The notes beneath the pieces are model-generated. The model was not told the origin of the DNA. It ran no database searches and saw only the letters and a program-made list of their open reading frames with translations. A stretch of DNA of 64,000 nucleotides from Robertkochia aurantiaca (GTDB taxonomy: Bacteria > Bacteroidota > Bacteroidia > Flavobacteriales > Flavobacteriaceae), in assembly GCF_020166495.1 (NCBI RefSeq), contig NZ_JAINZS010000001.1, positions 1 to 64,000 on the forward strand, in the 5' to 3' direction. This document shows positions 50,377 through 59,303 of this stretch, piece by piece. The stretch's first letter is position 1. Each line of letters starts with the position of its first letter. Both the position numbers and the translations under genes were made by a program.

Positions 50377-51431
50377 GGGTTATTTTTCTGTTTAATATAA
50401 GCGTTGAGTAATTTCGTCAGGTTTTTTATATCTGCTACCGTATGGGCGGCGCTGAGCACGATTCTGCACATTAGAGGAGAATCCGGGTCGGGATACCTGA
50501 AGTTGGTAATGATCACTCCATTGTCTTCAAGATAACGCGGAAGTTCTTCATCCTGGGTGGTAAAACAGGGATAATCGTCAACGTAGAGAAAACGGGATGG
50601 AGTGTTCAGTTCATTTAAAAATAAGCTTACGTTTCTGAACAGTTTACTTCGTTGTTCTCTGATTAGGGGATAGGCTTTCTGCACCGTTCTCAGGTTTCCC
50701 GGGTTTGCAGGACTGGCACCTCCTGTCCAGCCGTGAGCCATGATCTTTTCGATGCGCTCATGCTTTCCGGCGATAAAGCCTGCCTGGATACCAAAAGCCT
50801 TCCCCAGGGAACTGCAGCAGATCAATTCTGAAGGGCTCAGGGATAACAGTTTTTTGAAATTACCTCCGCCATCAGGGCCTGTAATTCCCAGACCATGAGA
50901 ATCATCTGCAATCAGGAGAAGTTTTTCCACCGGAAACCTTGTGAGCCACGAAAAATCCATGGGCTTTTTTCCGGCAAAATCGATGGTGTCAAATACCACC
51001 GCGGTTCTTATGCCGCTTTCAAGGCTTCTGCTGACCCTGTTATATAATTCTTCCAGGTCATTAGCCGTGAATTCCTGAGTACCGTTCCAGGCGATATGTG
51101 TACCGGGTGCGCGATAAACAGCTATGTTCTCTTCCTCAAGTACCTGCAGTAGCAAACGGCAGGCCAGAAAGCCTGATGAAGTACTGATTCCGGCTTCGGA
51201 ACCTGTGATACCAGCCAGGAATGCCTCGCTTTCTCTCAGGGCGGGAAACTGCACGTTGGCCTTCCTCGAAGCGGCATATACCGTACCATACCTTCGTATG
51301 GACTCTGTGTAAACTTCCAGAAATCCACCGTGGTGCTGGAGTCCGAGATAAGACGTTCCGCCGAAATAGAGAAACCTCCTTCCGCCGGAAACTATCTCCC
51401 TGCCGGGAAATTGATCGATCTCATGAATCAT
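50373..51431 (-). CDS. PLP-dependent enzyme, class I/II aminotransferase fold (KBL/BioF-like)
   Basis: A 352-residue cytosolic enzyme. The cofactor lysine is Lys211 in CCSSLGKAFGIQAG, Asp176 in ADDSHG pairs with the PLP nitrogen, and LYFGGTSYLGL near the N-terminus matches alpha-oxoamine synthases. It lacks an obvious acyl-CoA contact region and is shorter than BioF or KBL (about 385-400). It sits between a dipeptide epimerase and a murein peptidase, overlapping both, so it may act on an amino acid released from murein peptides. The reaction is not known. Confidence 0.85.
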   Translation of the reverse strand: MIHEIDQFPGREIVSGGRRFLYFGGTSYLGLQHHGGFLEVYTESIRRYGTVYAASRKANVQFPALRESEAFLAGITGSEAGISTSSGFLACRLLLQVLEEENIAVYRAPGTHIAWNGTQEFTANDLEELYNRVSRSLESGIRTAVVFDTIDFAGKKPMDFSWLTRFPVEKLLLIADDSHGLGITGPDGGGNFKKLLSLSPSELICCSSLGKAFGIQAGFIAGKHERIEKIMAHGWTGGASPANPGNLRTVQKAYPLIREQRSKLFRNVSLFLNELNTPSRFLYVDDYPCFTTQDEELPRYLEDNGVIITNFRYPDPDSPLMCRIVLSAAHTVADIKNLTKLLNAYIKQKNNP

Positions 51432-52441
51432 TATAACAAGTTTACTCCGCAGCCGGGCTCATCAGGAAACAATACCCTGGCATCTTTGGTGATTTTTACA
51501 CCGGTTGCAATATCGGTCTTTAACAACATGGCGCCGTCCATATCGACATAATCGAGTTGTGGCAGCAATTGAGCAATGGCTGAGATACCCACTGTTGACT
51601 CGGTCATGCACCCCACCATGACCTTCATGTTCAGTTCTTTGGCTTTTTTTATCATTCGAAGAGCAGGGGTGAGGCCTCCGCATTTGGTCAGTTTGATGTT
51701 GATTCCATGAAAATGGCCGTGACATTTTTCGACATCTTCTTCAACGATACAGCTTTCATCAGCAATTACAGGAAGTACCGATTCTTGCATCAGTAATTTA
51801 TATCCTTCCAGATCATCGGCTTTTAATGGTTGCTCCAGGAATTCGACTCCCAATTTTTTCAATTCTTTCGCATATCCTATGGTGTCTTCTGCGGTCCAGG
51901 CGCAATTGGCATCGATTCGAAAAACGGCATCAGAAGCTTTTCGCAATTCTCTGACAATGGCCACATCATCATCTGTTCCCAGTTTAATTTTATAGAGAGG
52001 CCATGGTTTAGCCTTCATTTTCGCTACCATTTTTTCAATGCTGTCGATTCCGATGGTATAATTGGTAAGAGGGTATTGGTCGTTATCGGTACCCCAGATC
52101 TGATAGAGGGGCTTACCTTTTAATTTTCCGTAGAGATCGTAAGCAGCCAGATCAAGAGCACAAATGGCAAAATTACTGAGGCCTTTTTCCTTGAGAAAGC
52201 TATGAAATACGGCAGGGTCATCAAGATCCCAGGCTTCGATCTGCGGACGAATAGCTTCGATTTCTTCTTTCATCGATTCGACCGTAATTTTATAATAGGG
52301 ATTCGAAGTCGCCTCGCCGTAGCCCGTTTTACCCTCCTGGCTCAGAGCAACGATAAGGCTGTCCTGATAATCATGTGATTCCCGGGAAATACTGAAGGTG
52401 TACTCCAGCTCCAGCACATATTTTTTTAATTCTACGTTCAT
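51431..52441 (-). CDS. Dipeptide epimerase (L-Ala-D/L-Glu epimerase type)
   Basis: A 336-residue member of the enolase superfamily, muconate-lactonising subgroup. The general bases are Lys153 in KIK (151-153) and Lys250 in INIKLTKCGG. The metal ligands are Asp178 in RIDANCAW, Glu203 in FLEQPL and Asp228 in IADESC. These residues and the operon with an NlpC/P60 peptidase fit conversion of L-Ala-D-Glu to L-Ala-L-Glu during murein recycling. The stop shares its last base with the next start (TAATG). A TACTTTTG box is 44 bp upstream. Confidence 0.9.
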   Translation of the reverse strand: MNVELKKYVLELEYTFSISRESHDYQDSLIVALSQEGKTGYGEATSNPYYKITVESMKEEIEAIRPQIEAWDLDDPAVFHSFLKEKGLSNFAICALDLAAYDLYGKLKGKPLYQIWGTDNDQYPLTNYTIGIDSIEKMVAKMKAKPWPLYKIKLGTDDDVAIVRELRKASDAVFRIDANCAWTAEDTIGYAKELKKLGVEFLEQPLKADDLEGYKLLMQESVLPVIADESCIVEEDVEKCHGHFHGINIKLTKCGGLTPALRMIKKAKELNMKVMVGCMTESTVGISAIAQLLPQLDYVDMDGAMLLKTDIATGVKITKDARVLFPDEPGCGVNLL

Positions 52442-52485
52442 GAAGATAGTGTGATTAATTTAAAGTTTTTTATTTACCTGTTCAA

Positions 52486-52493
52486 CAAAAGTA
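52486..52493 (-). promoter_or_regulatory. -7 box TACTTTTG for the dipeptide epimerase operon
   Basis: Exact TAnnTTTG match on the minus strand, 44 bp before the epimerase start, at the head of the three-gene unit. Confidence 0.6.
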
Positions 52494-52719
52494 ACGGATA
52501 AAATTTGCACTATCAGCGCCAAAACGCAAAAAAATATTGCAAAATATTGCAAAAGGAATCGTTGAAAAATCCGGCTGGTCTTTGTGAAATAAGCTTGATT
52601 CAGGCTTTTTGTATGATTACCGGCACAAGGGGCTTTAAGGAGTTGCTTCTATCCGAAAAGAAGAGATGTCCCGGAACGGTTTGACCTTAACTATCATGTT
52701 ATCAGGAGGAATTATGAAC

Positions 52720-54159
52720 TTAGAATTCTCTCCGGTCCCGCCAGTCATAATCACTTTTGATTCGTTCGTTTTTAAGATGAAGCCTTTGAAGCATCTGTTG
52801 AATTTCGTCATTCGACAGGTATTTACCATCGACAAATATACCTGCCATTTTTTGCAGGTTTTCCAGATTTTTCAAGGGGTTGGCTTCCAATATCAAAAGG
52901 TCTGCCAGCTTTCCTTCTTCAACGGTTCCGACCTTATGGTCTATTCCAAGCCACTCTGCAGGAAGTCTGGTCGCGGCAGCAAGTGTCTGTTCCGGGGATA
53001 ATCCGGCCTGTTCTAACAGATGTAATTCGTCGTGAAGGGCATAACCCCATATCACTCCTGATGAGCCGGAATCGGTGCCGGCAACCATGGGTACACCGGC
53101 TTTATGAAATGCCCCGACGAGTACTTTATTAAATTCTGCCAGGTCTTCCAGGTGGTTAACGCGTTGGGGGCTGCTTCCGATGTAATTTTTATTGGAAACA
53201 ATCCACTTGCTTTGCATGAGAGGGTGCACCAATTCGAAGCCTGCGAGGGATTTTGTTGTTTCAAGTGTGCGGGCCTGCTCTGCCATACGTTCCATTACGA
53301 TCAGGGTAGTAGTAAGCCAGAGATCATGTTTTAAGGCCATTTCTGCAAATTCTTCTGCTTTCTCAAGGTTCAATGTGTCAGCCTGCTTGGCAAACTCTTC
53401 GGCATGAGCGACCATACTGATTCTGGAAACAGCTTCTTCGGTTCTGCCCTTAAAGGTGTCGGGGATGTGACCGATTACCTTCATGTTCAGCTCACGGGCT
53501 TCCTGAACGATGGCATTAAATGTACTTTCAGAAAGATGTGAATATACCTTTATAAATTCATATCCTTCTGCTTTAGCACTTCTTACAGCCTGTTTTCCGG
53601 CTTCGGGAGTATTTACCCTGTCGAAACCTCTTCCTCCGTCGAGGAGTTTGGCAAGAGCCATTCTCGGACCGATCGCTTTACCTCCGGCGATCTCATTTCG
53701 CTGAGCTATGTGTTCAGCCCGGGCATTCAGTTCAAATGTTGTGGTAATTCCGTTAGCGATATACAGCAACATGAAGTCCTGGGTGTCAAAAAATATGGTG
53801 GCCGGTTTAGTCGGATATTTTTCACCGAAGTCTATATCAGCCAATCCGTGTACATGCATGTCTATGAGACCGGGCATAACCCATTTTCCTGTTGCTTCGA
53901 TAATCGTTGCGTTCTTCGGCACGGGTTTATTGATACCCGTGATAACGCCATTTTCGATAAGCAAGTTGACGTTTTGTATAATCTCATTCTTAGGTTTAAG
54001 GGTGATAATATTCACGTTTCTGATCACATATGCAGTAACTTCACTCTTCTTCATGCTGTCACTCTGATGGGTGGGATTATATATCGACTGGGCCTTTGAA
54101 TTATGAAAGCCAAGAAACAGAAAAAGTATGCAGCCTGATATGTTTATATATAGATTCAT
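52720..54159 (-). CDS. Secreted amidohydrolase-family metallohydrolase
   Basis: A 479-residue protein with a signal peptide (1-23, ending NSKA-QSIY) and an amidohydrolase TIM barrel. Metal ligands are His102 and His104 in IDMHVHG, a candidate carboxylated Lys204 in EFIKVYSH, His231 in VIGHIPD, His252 in MVAHAEE and an Asp near 368 in VAGTDSG. The binuclear pattern fits prolidase-like or imidazolonepropionase-like enzymes; the substrate is unknown. It follows the peptidoglycan-recycling operon on the same strand but is 278 bp upstream of it and probably separate. Beyond its stop the other frame stays open, see the rejected items. Confidence 0.88.
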   Translation of the reverse strand: MNLYINISGCILFLFLGFHNSKAQSIYNPTHQSDSMKKSEVTAYVIRNVNIITLKPKNEIIQNVNLLIENGVITGINKPVPKNATIIEATGKWVMPGLIDMHVHGLADIDFGEKYPTKPATIFFDTQDFMLLYIANGITTTFELNARAEHIAQRNEIAGGKAIGPRMALAKLLDGGRGFDRVNTPEAGKQAVRSAKAEGYEFIKVYSHLSESTFNAIVQEARELNMKVIGHIPDTFKGRTEEAVSRISMVAHAEEFAKQADTLNLEKAEEFAEMALKHDLWLTTTLIVMERMAEQARTLETTKSLAGFELVHPLMQSKWIVSNKNYIGSSPQRVNHLEDLAEFNKVLVGAFHKAGVPMVAGTDSGSSGVIWGYALHDELHLLEQAGLSPEQTLAAATRLPAEWLGIDHKVGTVEEGKLADLLILEANPLKNLENLQKMAGIFVDGKYLSNDEIQQMLQRLHLKNERIKSDYDWRDRREF

Positions 54160-54210
54160 TTTTGATTTTTTAGTTCAAGTACGAGTTTGTCGGTTGATTT
54201 TTGGGTGAGG

Positions 54211-55692
54211 CTATTCTGCAGTGCCGTTGATCTCTTTACCCAGGGAGAGATGTTGTTCTATCAGGTCGAAATAGAGTTGGTTTCCTGAATCGCTATTGGT
54301 GAAAATAACGATGCCTTCGCCGGTTTCCGGAAGCATCATCACCAGGGTATTGACTCCGATGTCTCCTCCGGTATGAAGAAGTGCAAATTGATCGTCTTTC
54401 AGACCTGGAAGCATTTCCCACCCGAGGGTCATGGCCACAGCTTCCTGAGAATTATTGGCCTGCTTTGCCATCTGGCTGTACAGGGAATCTCCCTCTGCTA
54501 TTTTTCTCATGATATAGCTGGTGAAAAGTCCGTAGTCATAGATAGTGGTCAGCAGGTTGTCTGCAGCACTTGCCGTTGCATGTTTTTCGGTGGGGTAGGT
54601 GTCTGTTCCACCGGCTTTATGCCAGCGGGCAAATTTTTCATCATCTATTGATTCATTCCATACCAGGCTGCTGTTATGCATTCCCAAGGGTTTAAAAACC
54701 AGTGAATCAACCAGCTTTTCAAGAGGTTGATCAAATTTGGCTTCCAGGGCATGCTTGAGGTATTCGAACCCTTCTCCGGAATAACCGGTGTCAGTTCCCG
54801 GTTTGAAAATGAATTTCAGTTCGTTGTCTTCGTTTTCCCACCTCCAGTTTTGAAACCCTGATTGGTGGGTTAGAATATGACGTGTGGTCAGCAGTTCACT
54901 GCTGGGGTCATTTTTCACATCGGGATCGGTGTAATAGTCTGCCAATGGTTGATCGAGGGACCATGAACCATTTTCGACAAGCCTGAGGGTTGTGAGGGTG
55001 ATTATTGGTTTGGTCAGCGAGGCTACATTGAATACGGCATCAACGGGGGCCTGTTCTCCCTTGTATATTTCTCCTGCCACCTGTACGCTTTTGAGCTCCC
55101 CGTCTTTTATCAAAGCCAAACCAAGAGTCGGAACCCCGTGTTTCTTTATTAATTCCTGAAGTGGCTCATTTTTACTGACAGGCACTTCTTTGGTTTTGTC
55201 GCCCGGGGAGAAGTGATCATAGCTGAGAACTGTTTGTAATACAAAATCTTCATCTTGTTTAAGCCACAGATGGGTGAAAAGAGCGGTGCTTGTGAGGTAG
55301 GTGTCGCCCGCACGCTCTCGGGCATAAAATTCATGAATCCCCTTTTGTATGGCTGCATATACCTTCCCGTTTCTTTTCAGGGCATAGACCTCGGTATATT
55401 CGGGCAGTAGTTTACGAAGGGGTCTGTACGAGATGCCGCATATGTTCTTGCGGGTGGTTTCCATAAAGGCATTTTTTCCTTGGGTGATGCCTGACTGATC
55501 ATGATAAAAAGTGATGCTGTCAGACACTACACCTGAAAGTGCCTGTATATCGCAATTGTTAAAGCCTGCATCGAACAATAGGCTGTCGGCTTTCATGATT
55601 TGCTGAAATAAACCGGTATCGGATTTGACCTGGGTATGGGCAACCTGAACCGATATGAAAAGTATGAATGAAAGAGAGATATTTCTAAACAT
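54211..55692 (-). CDS. NTF2-like domain fused to serine hydrolase (beta-lactamase/AmpC fold)
   Basis: A 493-residue secreted protein. The signal peptide is about residues 1-20 (ending VAHT-QVK). An NTF2/DUF4440-like domain follows (about 30-162, with SDSITFYHDQSG and LTSTALFTHLWLKQDEDF), then a serine beta-lactamase-like domain (about 175-490). The nucleophile is Ser225 in ASLTK, with the tyrosine region TGYSGEGFEY and the HTGG triad motif near the C-terminus. The start at 55692 (MFRNISLSF) gives a proper signal peptide; the frame stays open for 36 more codons. Substrates of such serine hydrolases are usually D-amino-acid peptides or esters. Confidence 0.88.
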   Translation of the reverse strand: MFRNISLSFILFISVQVAHTQVKSDTGLFQQIMKADSLLFDAGFNNCDIQALSGVVSDSITFYHDQSGITQGKNAFMETTRKNICGISYRPLRKLLPEYTEVYALKRNGKVYAAIQKGIHEFYARERAGDTYLTSTALFTHLWLKQDEDFVLQTVLSYDHFSPGDKTKEVPVSKNEPLQELIKKHGVPTLGLALIKDGELKSVQVAGEIYKGEQAPVDAVFNVASLTKPIITLTTLRLVENGSWSLDQPLADYYTDPDVKNDPSSELLTTRHILTHQSGFQNWRWENEDNELKFIFKPGTDTGYSGEGFEYLKHALEAKFDQPLEKLVDSLVFKPLGMHNSSLVWNESIDDEKFARWHKAGGTDTYPTEKHATASAADNLLTTIYDYGLFTSYIMRKIAEGDSLYSQMAKQANNSQEAVAMTLGWEMLPGLKDDQFALLHTGGDIGVNTLVMMLPETGEGIVIFTNSDSGNQLYFDLIEQHLSLGKEINGTAE

Positions 55693-55766
55693 GATGATTG
55701 ATGATGAAAAATATGAAAGTTGATGAAGCTCAGAGAGCCAAACGGGATCCTGCTCTCTGATTGTGA

Positions 55767-55805
55767 TAAAAAAAAGGTATGTACTCCTGTGGGAATACAT
55801 ACCTT
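55767..55805 (-). terminator. Terminator after the GIN-domain gene
   Basis: AAGGTATGTA (55774-55783) pairs with TACATACCTT (55796-55805), and eight T residues follow on the minus strand. It lies just after the GIN-domain stop and ends the PadR-PspC-GIN operon. Confidence 0.82.
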
Positions 55806-55821
55806 ATTGGTTGGTTGTGCT

Positions 55822-56520
55822 TTAGTCTTTGGCAATTCGCCTTGCCTGTCCTGCATTTTTTACATCGCCACCTGAGCTGGTTTCGACTTCGAGGCTTTCA
55901 GAACTGTTGAGCAGGATGTCTGCTCCACTGCTGGCCTCGGCGCGGGCCGTTCGGGCCTGTAATTTATCAGCATTGATATCGCTGCCGCTGCTTGCCTCTG
56001 CTTCAATACGGTCTGTGGTGCCGTAGATAAAAATATCTGAACCACTGCTGGATTCTGCATGTACGTCTGTTGCTTCGACTTCTATTCTGATATCTGCACC
56101 GCTGGATGCTTCCAGATGCAAGCTGGAAACCTGAAGACTTCCCATACTCTCCACATCGGCTCCGCTGGTCGATACGACCCCTGTCAGATCAGGTAACTGT
56201 ACATATACTTTTTTGGATAGCGCTTTTCCGATAGGTTTTTCGCAATGTATTTTCAGCTCCCCCTCTTTGACTTCGGTGATGATCAGGTCTGCGATGTTTT
56301 CATCGGCTTCAATACTTATGGCATGTTCATCTCCCTGAGAGATAAATACGTCCAGGCCTTCGTGGGCGCTTACTACAGAAAAGTCTGCTGAAGGCTGACG
56401 GTCTTCGGTTATTACATTTCCATTTCCTTTCACTCCGTTTGAGAAGGAGAAATCTGTGAGACAGGAGGTCGACAGGATCGACACTATCAGAACGGTTACT
56501 ATTTTAATTAAGGTACTCAT
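55822..56520 (-). CDS. GIN-domain (DUF2807) lipoprotein
   Basis: A 232-residue lipoprotein with a lipobox ending STSC (Cys20). The rest is a beta-helix-like ladder: six SSG[AGS]D-type turns (STSGAD at 117-122, then near 139, 158, 177, 197 and 215) recur every 18-21 residues. Such DUF2807 proteins often lie with PspC genes in Bacteroidota; the function is unknown. It starts 34 bp after the PspC-domain gene stop. Confidence 0.88.
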   Translation of the reverse strand: MSTLIKIVTVLIVSILSTSCLTDFSFSNGVKGNGNVITEDRQPSADFSVVSAHEGLDVFISQGDEHAISIEADENIADLIITEVKEGELKIHCEKPIGKALSKKVYVQLPDLTGVVSTSGADVESMGSLQVSSLHLEASSGADIRIEVEATDVHAESSSGSDIFIYGTTDRIEAEASSGSDINADKLQARTARAEASSGADILLNSSESLEVETSSGGDVKNAGQARRIAKD

Positions 56521-56554
56521 GATTTTTGATTTTTTGATGATGATTATTATTTAC

Positions 56555-58207
56555 TTATGCGTTGGTTGTGTCTGTTTCGATCGCTAATGAATCGGATGGA
56601 TTTTCTGTGCCTGATTCATCGGTATCAGGAATTCTGCTGCCCGGGCAATCGAGACATCTTAATTCTCCGTCTTTCTCAACTTTCCAGTAATGCCCGGCCA
56701 TCCGGCGACCGTAATAGTCCATATTGTTCGGGGTGCTGACTATATGACCTCTAACAGATGGTTTCAGATAGATCACGGTGTTCACCGGCAGGTGAAGAGT
56801 GATGTTCACCTCTTGTTCCCTGAACTTGTTATCGATATCTGTGGTCCAGTGATCATCAAAGGTGAGCAGGTTCCCGCTGAAACTGTGGTTAAACTGAATT
56901 TTTTCCGCTCTTTCCGCAGCATCCTGGAAGTCTCCCCCCTGAGCCTCTTTTGTGATCTTCATATAGGCTGTGCTGTCTTCTGATGACCTGATTCGAAAAT
57001 CGATGTCGTCTGAGTATATCATTTTCTGCTCCCCGTCGTAAACAATATCAAAATCAGAATCGTTAAAGATGCGATTGGTAAAGCGGTCTCTGGTATTCAT
57101 ACCAATTTCAAGGGTATCAACGGGAGCCGTGTACAAGGTCACTTCGTTGGTCGAGTTTCCGGAGAAACTGTGTTGTGTGGCACTTGTCACTCCTAAAACG
57201 ATCAGGCCGATCAGTGAGAGCAACCAGATTCCCAGGAGGGAGAAGCGTGCGACATTCCCCATTGATTTAAGATTGTTTACAAGTATCTTCAGTCCCAGGT
57301 AGAACAGCACAAAAAAGGGAATCCCCACTGCGAACAGTGATAACAATGACACCAGCCATACCGGAGCATCTACCGAGGTATAGACCAGGTCTGTCCAGGG
57401 GCCGCCTCCGAAAACATCAAGGGTTCCCGCAGTGAAAAGACCGATAAACAAGGCTACCATGGCGGCACCTCCGATAATCAGCAGCAGGATTCCGATAAAT
57501 TTACCGGCCACCTTCAGCAGAAAGAACAGGATGTCACCCAAGGAGTCGAAAAAATTCCTGGACCCCTTTTTTACGTTCTCGCCTACCTGATCGTAATCGA
57601 CGCTTTTTACACGGTCGGTCACATTATCGATCCCTTCTTTAATTTTTTTTTCAATGTTCGTGATGTTCACCGGCTCTCCGGTCATGGCGATCTTCTCGGC
57701 CGTGGTGGTGGCTTCAGGTACCAGGATCCAGAATAAGATGTAGGCAAGAATTCCAAAACCTGAAGAGAATACGGCGAAAAGCAGGAAGAACAAGCGAACC
57801 CAGATAGCATCGATCCCCAGGTAGTGTCCCAGACCTGAACAAACACCTGCTATATATTTATGATCTGTATCGCGGTATAGTTTTTTTGCCGGCTGGGTGC
57901 TTTTGCTTCTGGTGGCCCGGGGCTGGTCGTCAAATATCTCATCATCGACCAGGTAATCTTCGGGCTGTCCCATGATCGTGATTATTTCGTCTACTTCCTT
58001 CACCGAAATCACCTGTCTTTCATGCTGCATTCTCTCGGAGAATAATTCAGCGATTCTGGCTTCGATATCGGCGATGATCTCATCTCTTCCCTGCGAATCT
58101 GTAAAGGAGCGTCTGATGGCATCCAGATAACGCTGCAACTTTAGATAGGCATTTTCATCTATGTGGAAGAAAGTGTTTGCCAGGTTGATATTTATAGTCT
58201 TATTCAT
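56555..58207 (-). CDS. PspC-domain membrane protein
   Basis: A 550-residue protein. An N-terminal helical domain (1-95, ISVKEVDEIITIMGQPEDYL) precedes the PspC domain (about 108-172) with KYIAGVCSGLGHYLGIDAIWVRLFFLLFAV. Three more membrane spans follow (about 232-262, 285-310 and 324-345), and a C-terminal extracytoplasmic beta domain ends in an acidic Ser/Thr-rich tail. PspC proteins take part in envelope stress. It overlaps the PadR gene by 8 bp and is followed by the GIN lipoprotein gene. Confidence 0.88.
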   Translation of the reverse strand: MNKTININLANTFFHIDENAYLKLQRYLDAIRRSFTDSQGRDEIIADIEARIAELFSERMQHERQVISVKEVDEIITIMGQPEDYLVDDEIFDDQPRATRSKSTQPAKKLYRDTDHKYIAGVCSGLGHYLGIDAIWVRLFFLLFAVFSSGFGILAYILFWILVPEATTTAEKIAMTGEPVNITNIEKKIKEGIDNVTDRVKSVDYDQVGENVKKGSRNFFDSLGDILFFLLKVAGKFIGILLLIIGGAAMVALFIGLFTAGTLDVFGGGPWTDLVYTSVDAPVWLVSLLSLFAVGIPFFVLFYLGLKILVNNLKSMGNVARFSLLGIWLLSLIGLIVLGVTSATQHSFSGNSTNEVTLYTAPVDTLEIGMNTRDRFTNRIFNDSDFDIVYDGEQKMIYSDDIDFRIRSSEDSTAYMKITKEAQGGDFQDAAERAEKIQFNHSFSGNLLTFDDHWTTDIDNKFREQEVNITLHLPVNTVIYLKPSVRGHIVSTPNNMDYYGRRMAGHYWKVEKDGELRCLDCPGSRIPDTDESGTENPSDSLAIETDTTNA

Positions 58208-58544
58208 CGTTGTTGTTTTTTTGTCGGGTTACGGTATTTACTGCGTTCTTCAGTTCTCCCCAGGTACTATCCAGTTCCCGGAGGAAGATCTTACCATTTT
58301 CGGTAAGTGCGTAATATTTGCGGGGTGGACCAGAGGAAGACTCTTCCCAGCGGTAATTAAGCAATCCCGCATTCTTTAATCTGGTAAGCAAGGGATAAAT
58401 GGTTCCCTCTACGACCAGCATCTTGGCGTCTTTCAGCGTATCGAGAATCTCAGAGGCGTATTTATCTTCTCCTTCCAATATGGAAAGGATGCAATACTCC
58501 AGGACTCCTTTTCGCATTTGCGCCTTTGTGTTTTCTATATTCAT
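58200..58544 (-). CDS. PadR-family transcriptional regulator
   Basis: A 114-residue winged-helix protein with the PadR signatures LEYCILSILEGEDKYASEILDTL, VEGTIYPLLTRLKNAGLL and SSSGPPRKYYALTENGKIFL. It should repress its own operon; the downstream PspC-domain gene starts 8 bp before its stop. The effector is unknown. No exact -7 box was seen in the upstream 100 bp. Confidence 0.92.
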   Translation of the reverse strand: MNIENTKAQMRKGVLEYCILSILEGEDKYASEILDTLKDAKMLVVEGTIYPLLTRLKNAGLLNYRWEESSSGPPRKYYALTENGKIFLRELDSTWGELKNAVNTVTRQKNNNDE

Positions 58545-58643
58545 GGTTTCATAATGCTTTAAATTAAACTGTTCGTTTTTTGATTGATAAATGACTCATT
58601 GGCTGAATCTGATTGATTGATTGATTGATGAATTTTAATGCTA

Positions 58644-59114
58644 TTATCGTATAAAATTAATGGTCGCCGGATATCGGTAGGCTTCTCCTTCATTCGCCCT
58701 GATGGCGGCCAGAATACTGCAAACCACATCCAGCATGAGCAAGACCAGGCTTAGCAGGCCGGCGATTCCTACCGGAATGATCAGGAACCCGAGGTCGCTC
58801 AGATGGCGTAGCTGAAAATCAACCTCGTGTACGTTGTGATCCAGGATATCGAGGTGACCGATAAAATCCCAGGCTCCTGCTATAACGAAAGGAATGGTTA
58901 CAAGCCCGAGTATAATGCTGTAAAGCAAAATGCTGATCTGGAAGTTCAGGGCCTGCTTTCCGTGATGATCGACAAAGGCTGCCTTATTCTTATTGGAAGT
59001 CCACAATATCAGGGGTATGATAAAGTTTCCAAAAGGGATGAAATATTTCGAGAAAGTTGAAATGTGAATGATGCTCGAGATATTACGTTCGTGTTTGTTG
59101 ATTGCGGTGTCCAT
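58644..59114 (-). CDS. DUF4870 membrane protein
   Basis: A 156-residue protein with three or four hydrophobic spans and the DUF4870 marker FIPFGNFIIPLILWTSNKNK followed by DHHGKQALNFQ. The function is unknown. It lies upstream of the PadR operon on the same strand, with a 99-bp gap that probably separates the transcripts. A TATATTTG box is 61 bp upstream. Confidence 0.88.
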   Translation of the reverse strand: MDTAINKHERNISSIIHISTFSKYFIPFGNFIIPLILWTSNKNKAAFVDHHGKQALNFQISILLYSIILGLVTIPFVIAGAWDFIGHLDILDHNVHEVDFQLRHLSDLGFLIIPVGIAGLLSLVLLMLDVVCSILAAIRANEGEAYRYPATINFIR

Positions 59115-59175
59115 TTTTTGATTGATGATTATTAGGTTTTATAAGATTACTTGGTTTACCATGTAATTTCTTATA

Positions 59176-59183
59176 CAAATATA
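59176..59183 (-). promoter_or_regulatory. -7 box TATATTTG for the DUF4870 gene
   Basis: Exact TAnnTTTG match on the minus strand, 61 bp before the start at 59114. Confidence 0.55.
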
Positions 59184-59275
59184 TATCTAAAAACAGGTAT
59201 TATGCAAAACATAGTACCTAAATTTAACAAAATATTATGATTTGAGAAAAAACGGCGGGATCGGGATTAATTCCC

Positions 59276-59283
59276 TAATTTTG
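59276..59283 (+). promoter_or_regulatory. -7 box TAATTTTG for the DUF4442 operon
   Basis: Exact TAnnTTTG match 20 bp before the DUF4442 start, heading the run of three plus-strand genes. Confidence 0.6.
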
Positions 59284-59303
59284 AAGGAAAGCGAAAGAAA
59301 CAC

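Noticed and set aside
52635-52835. Alternative frame at the 3' end of the amidohydrolase gene (tail SKFIIPPDNMIVKVKPF)
   Set aside because: It reads plausibly as protein and could be a frameshifted extension, but the existing end is complete (KSDYDWRDRREF) and I cannot show an indel; recorded as a weak possibility only.
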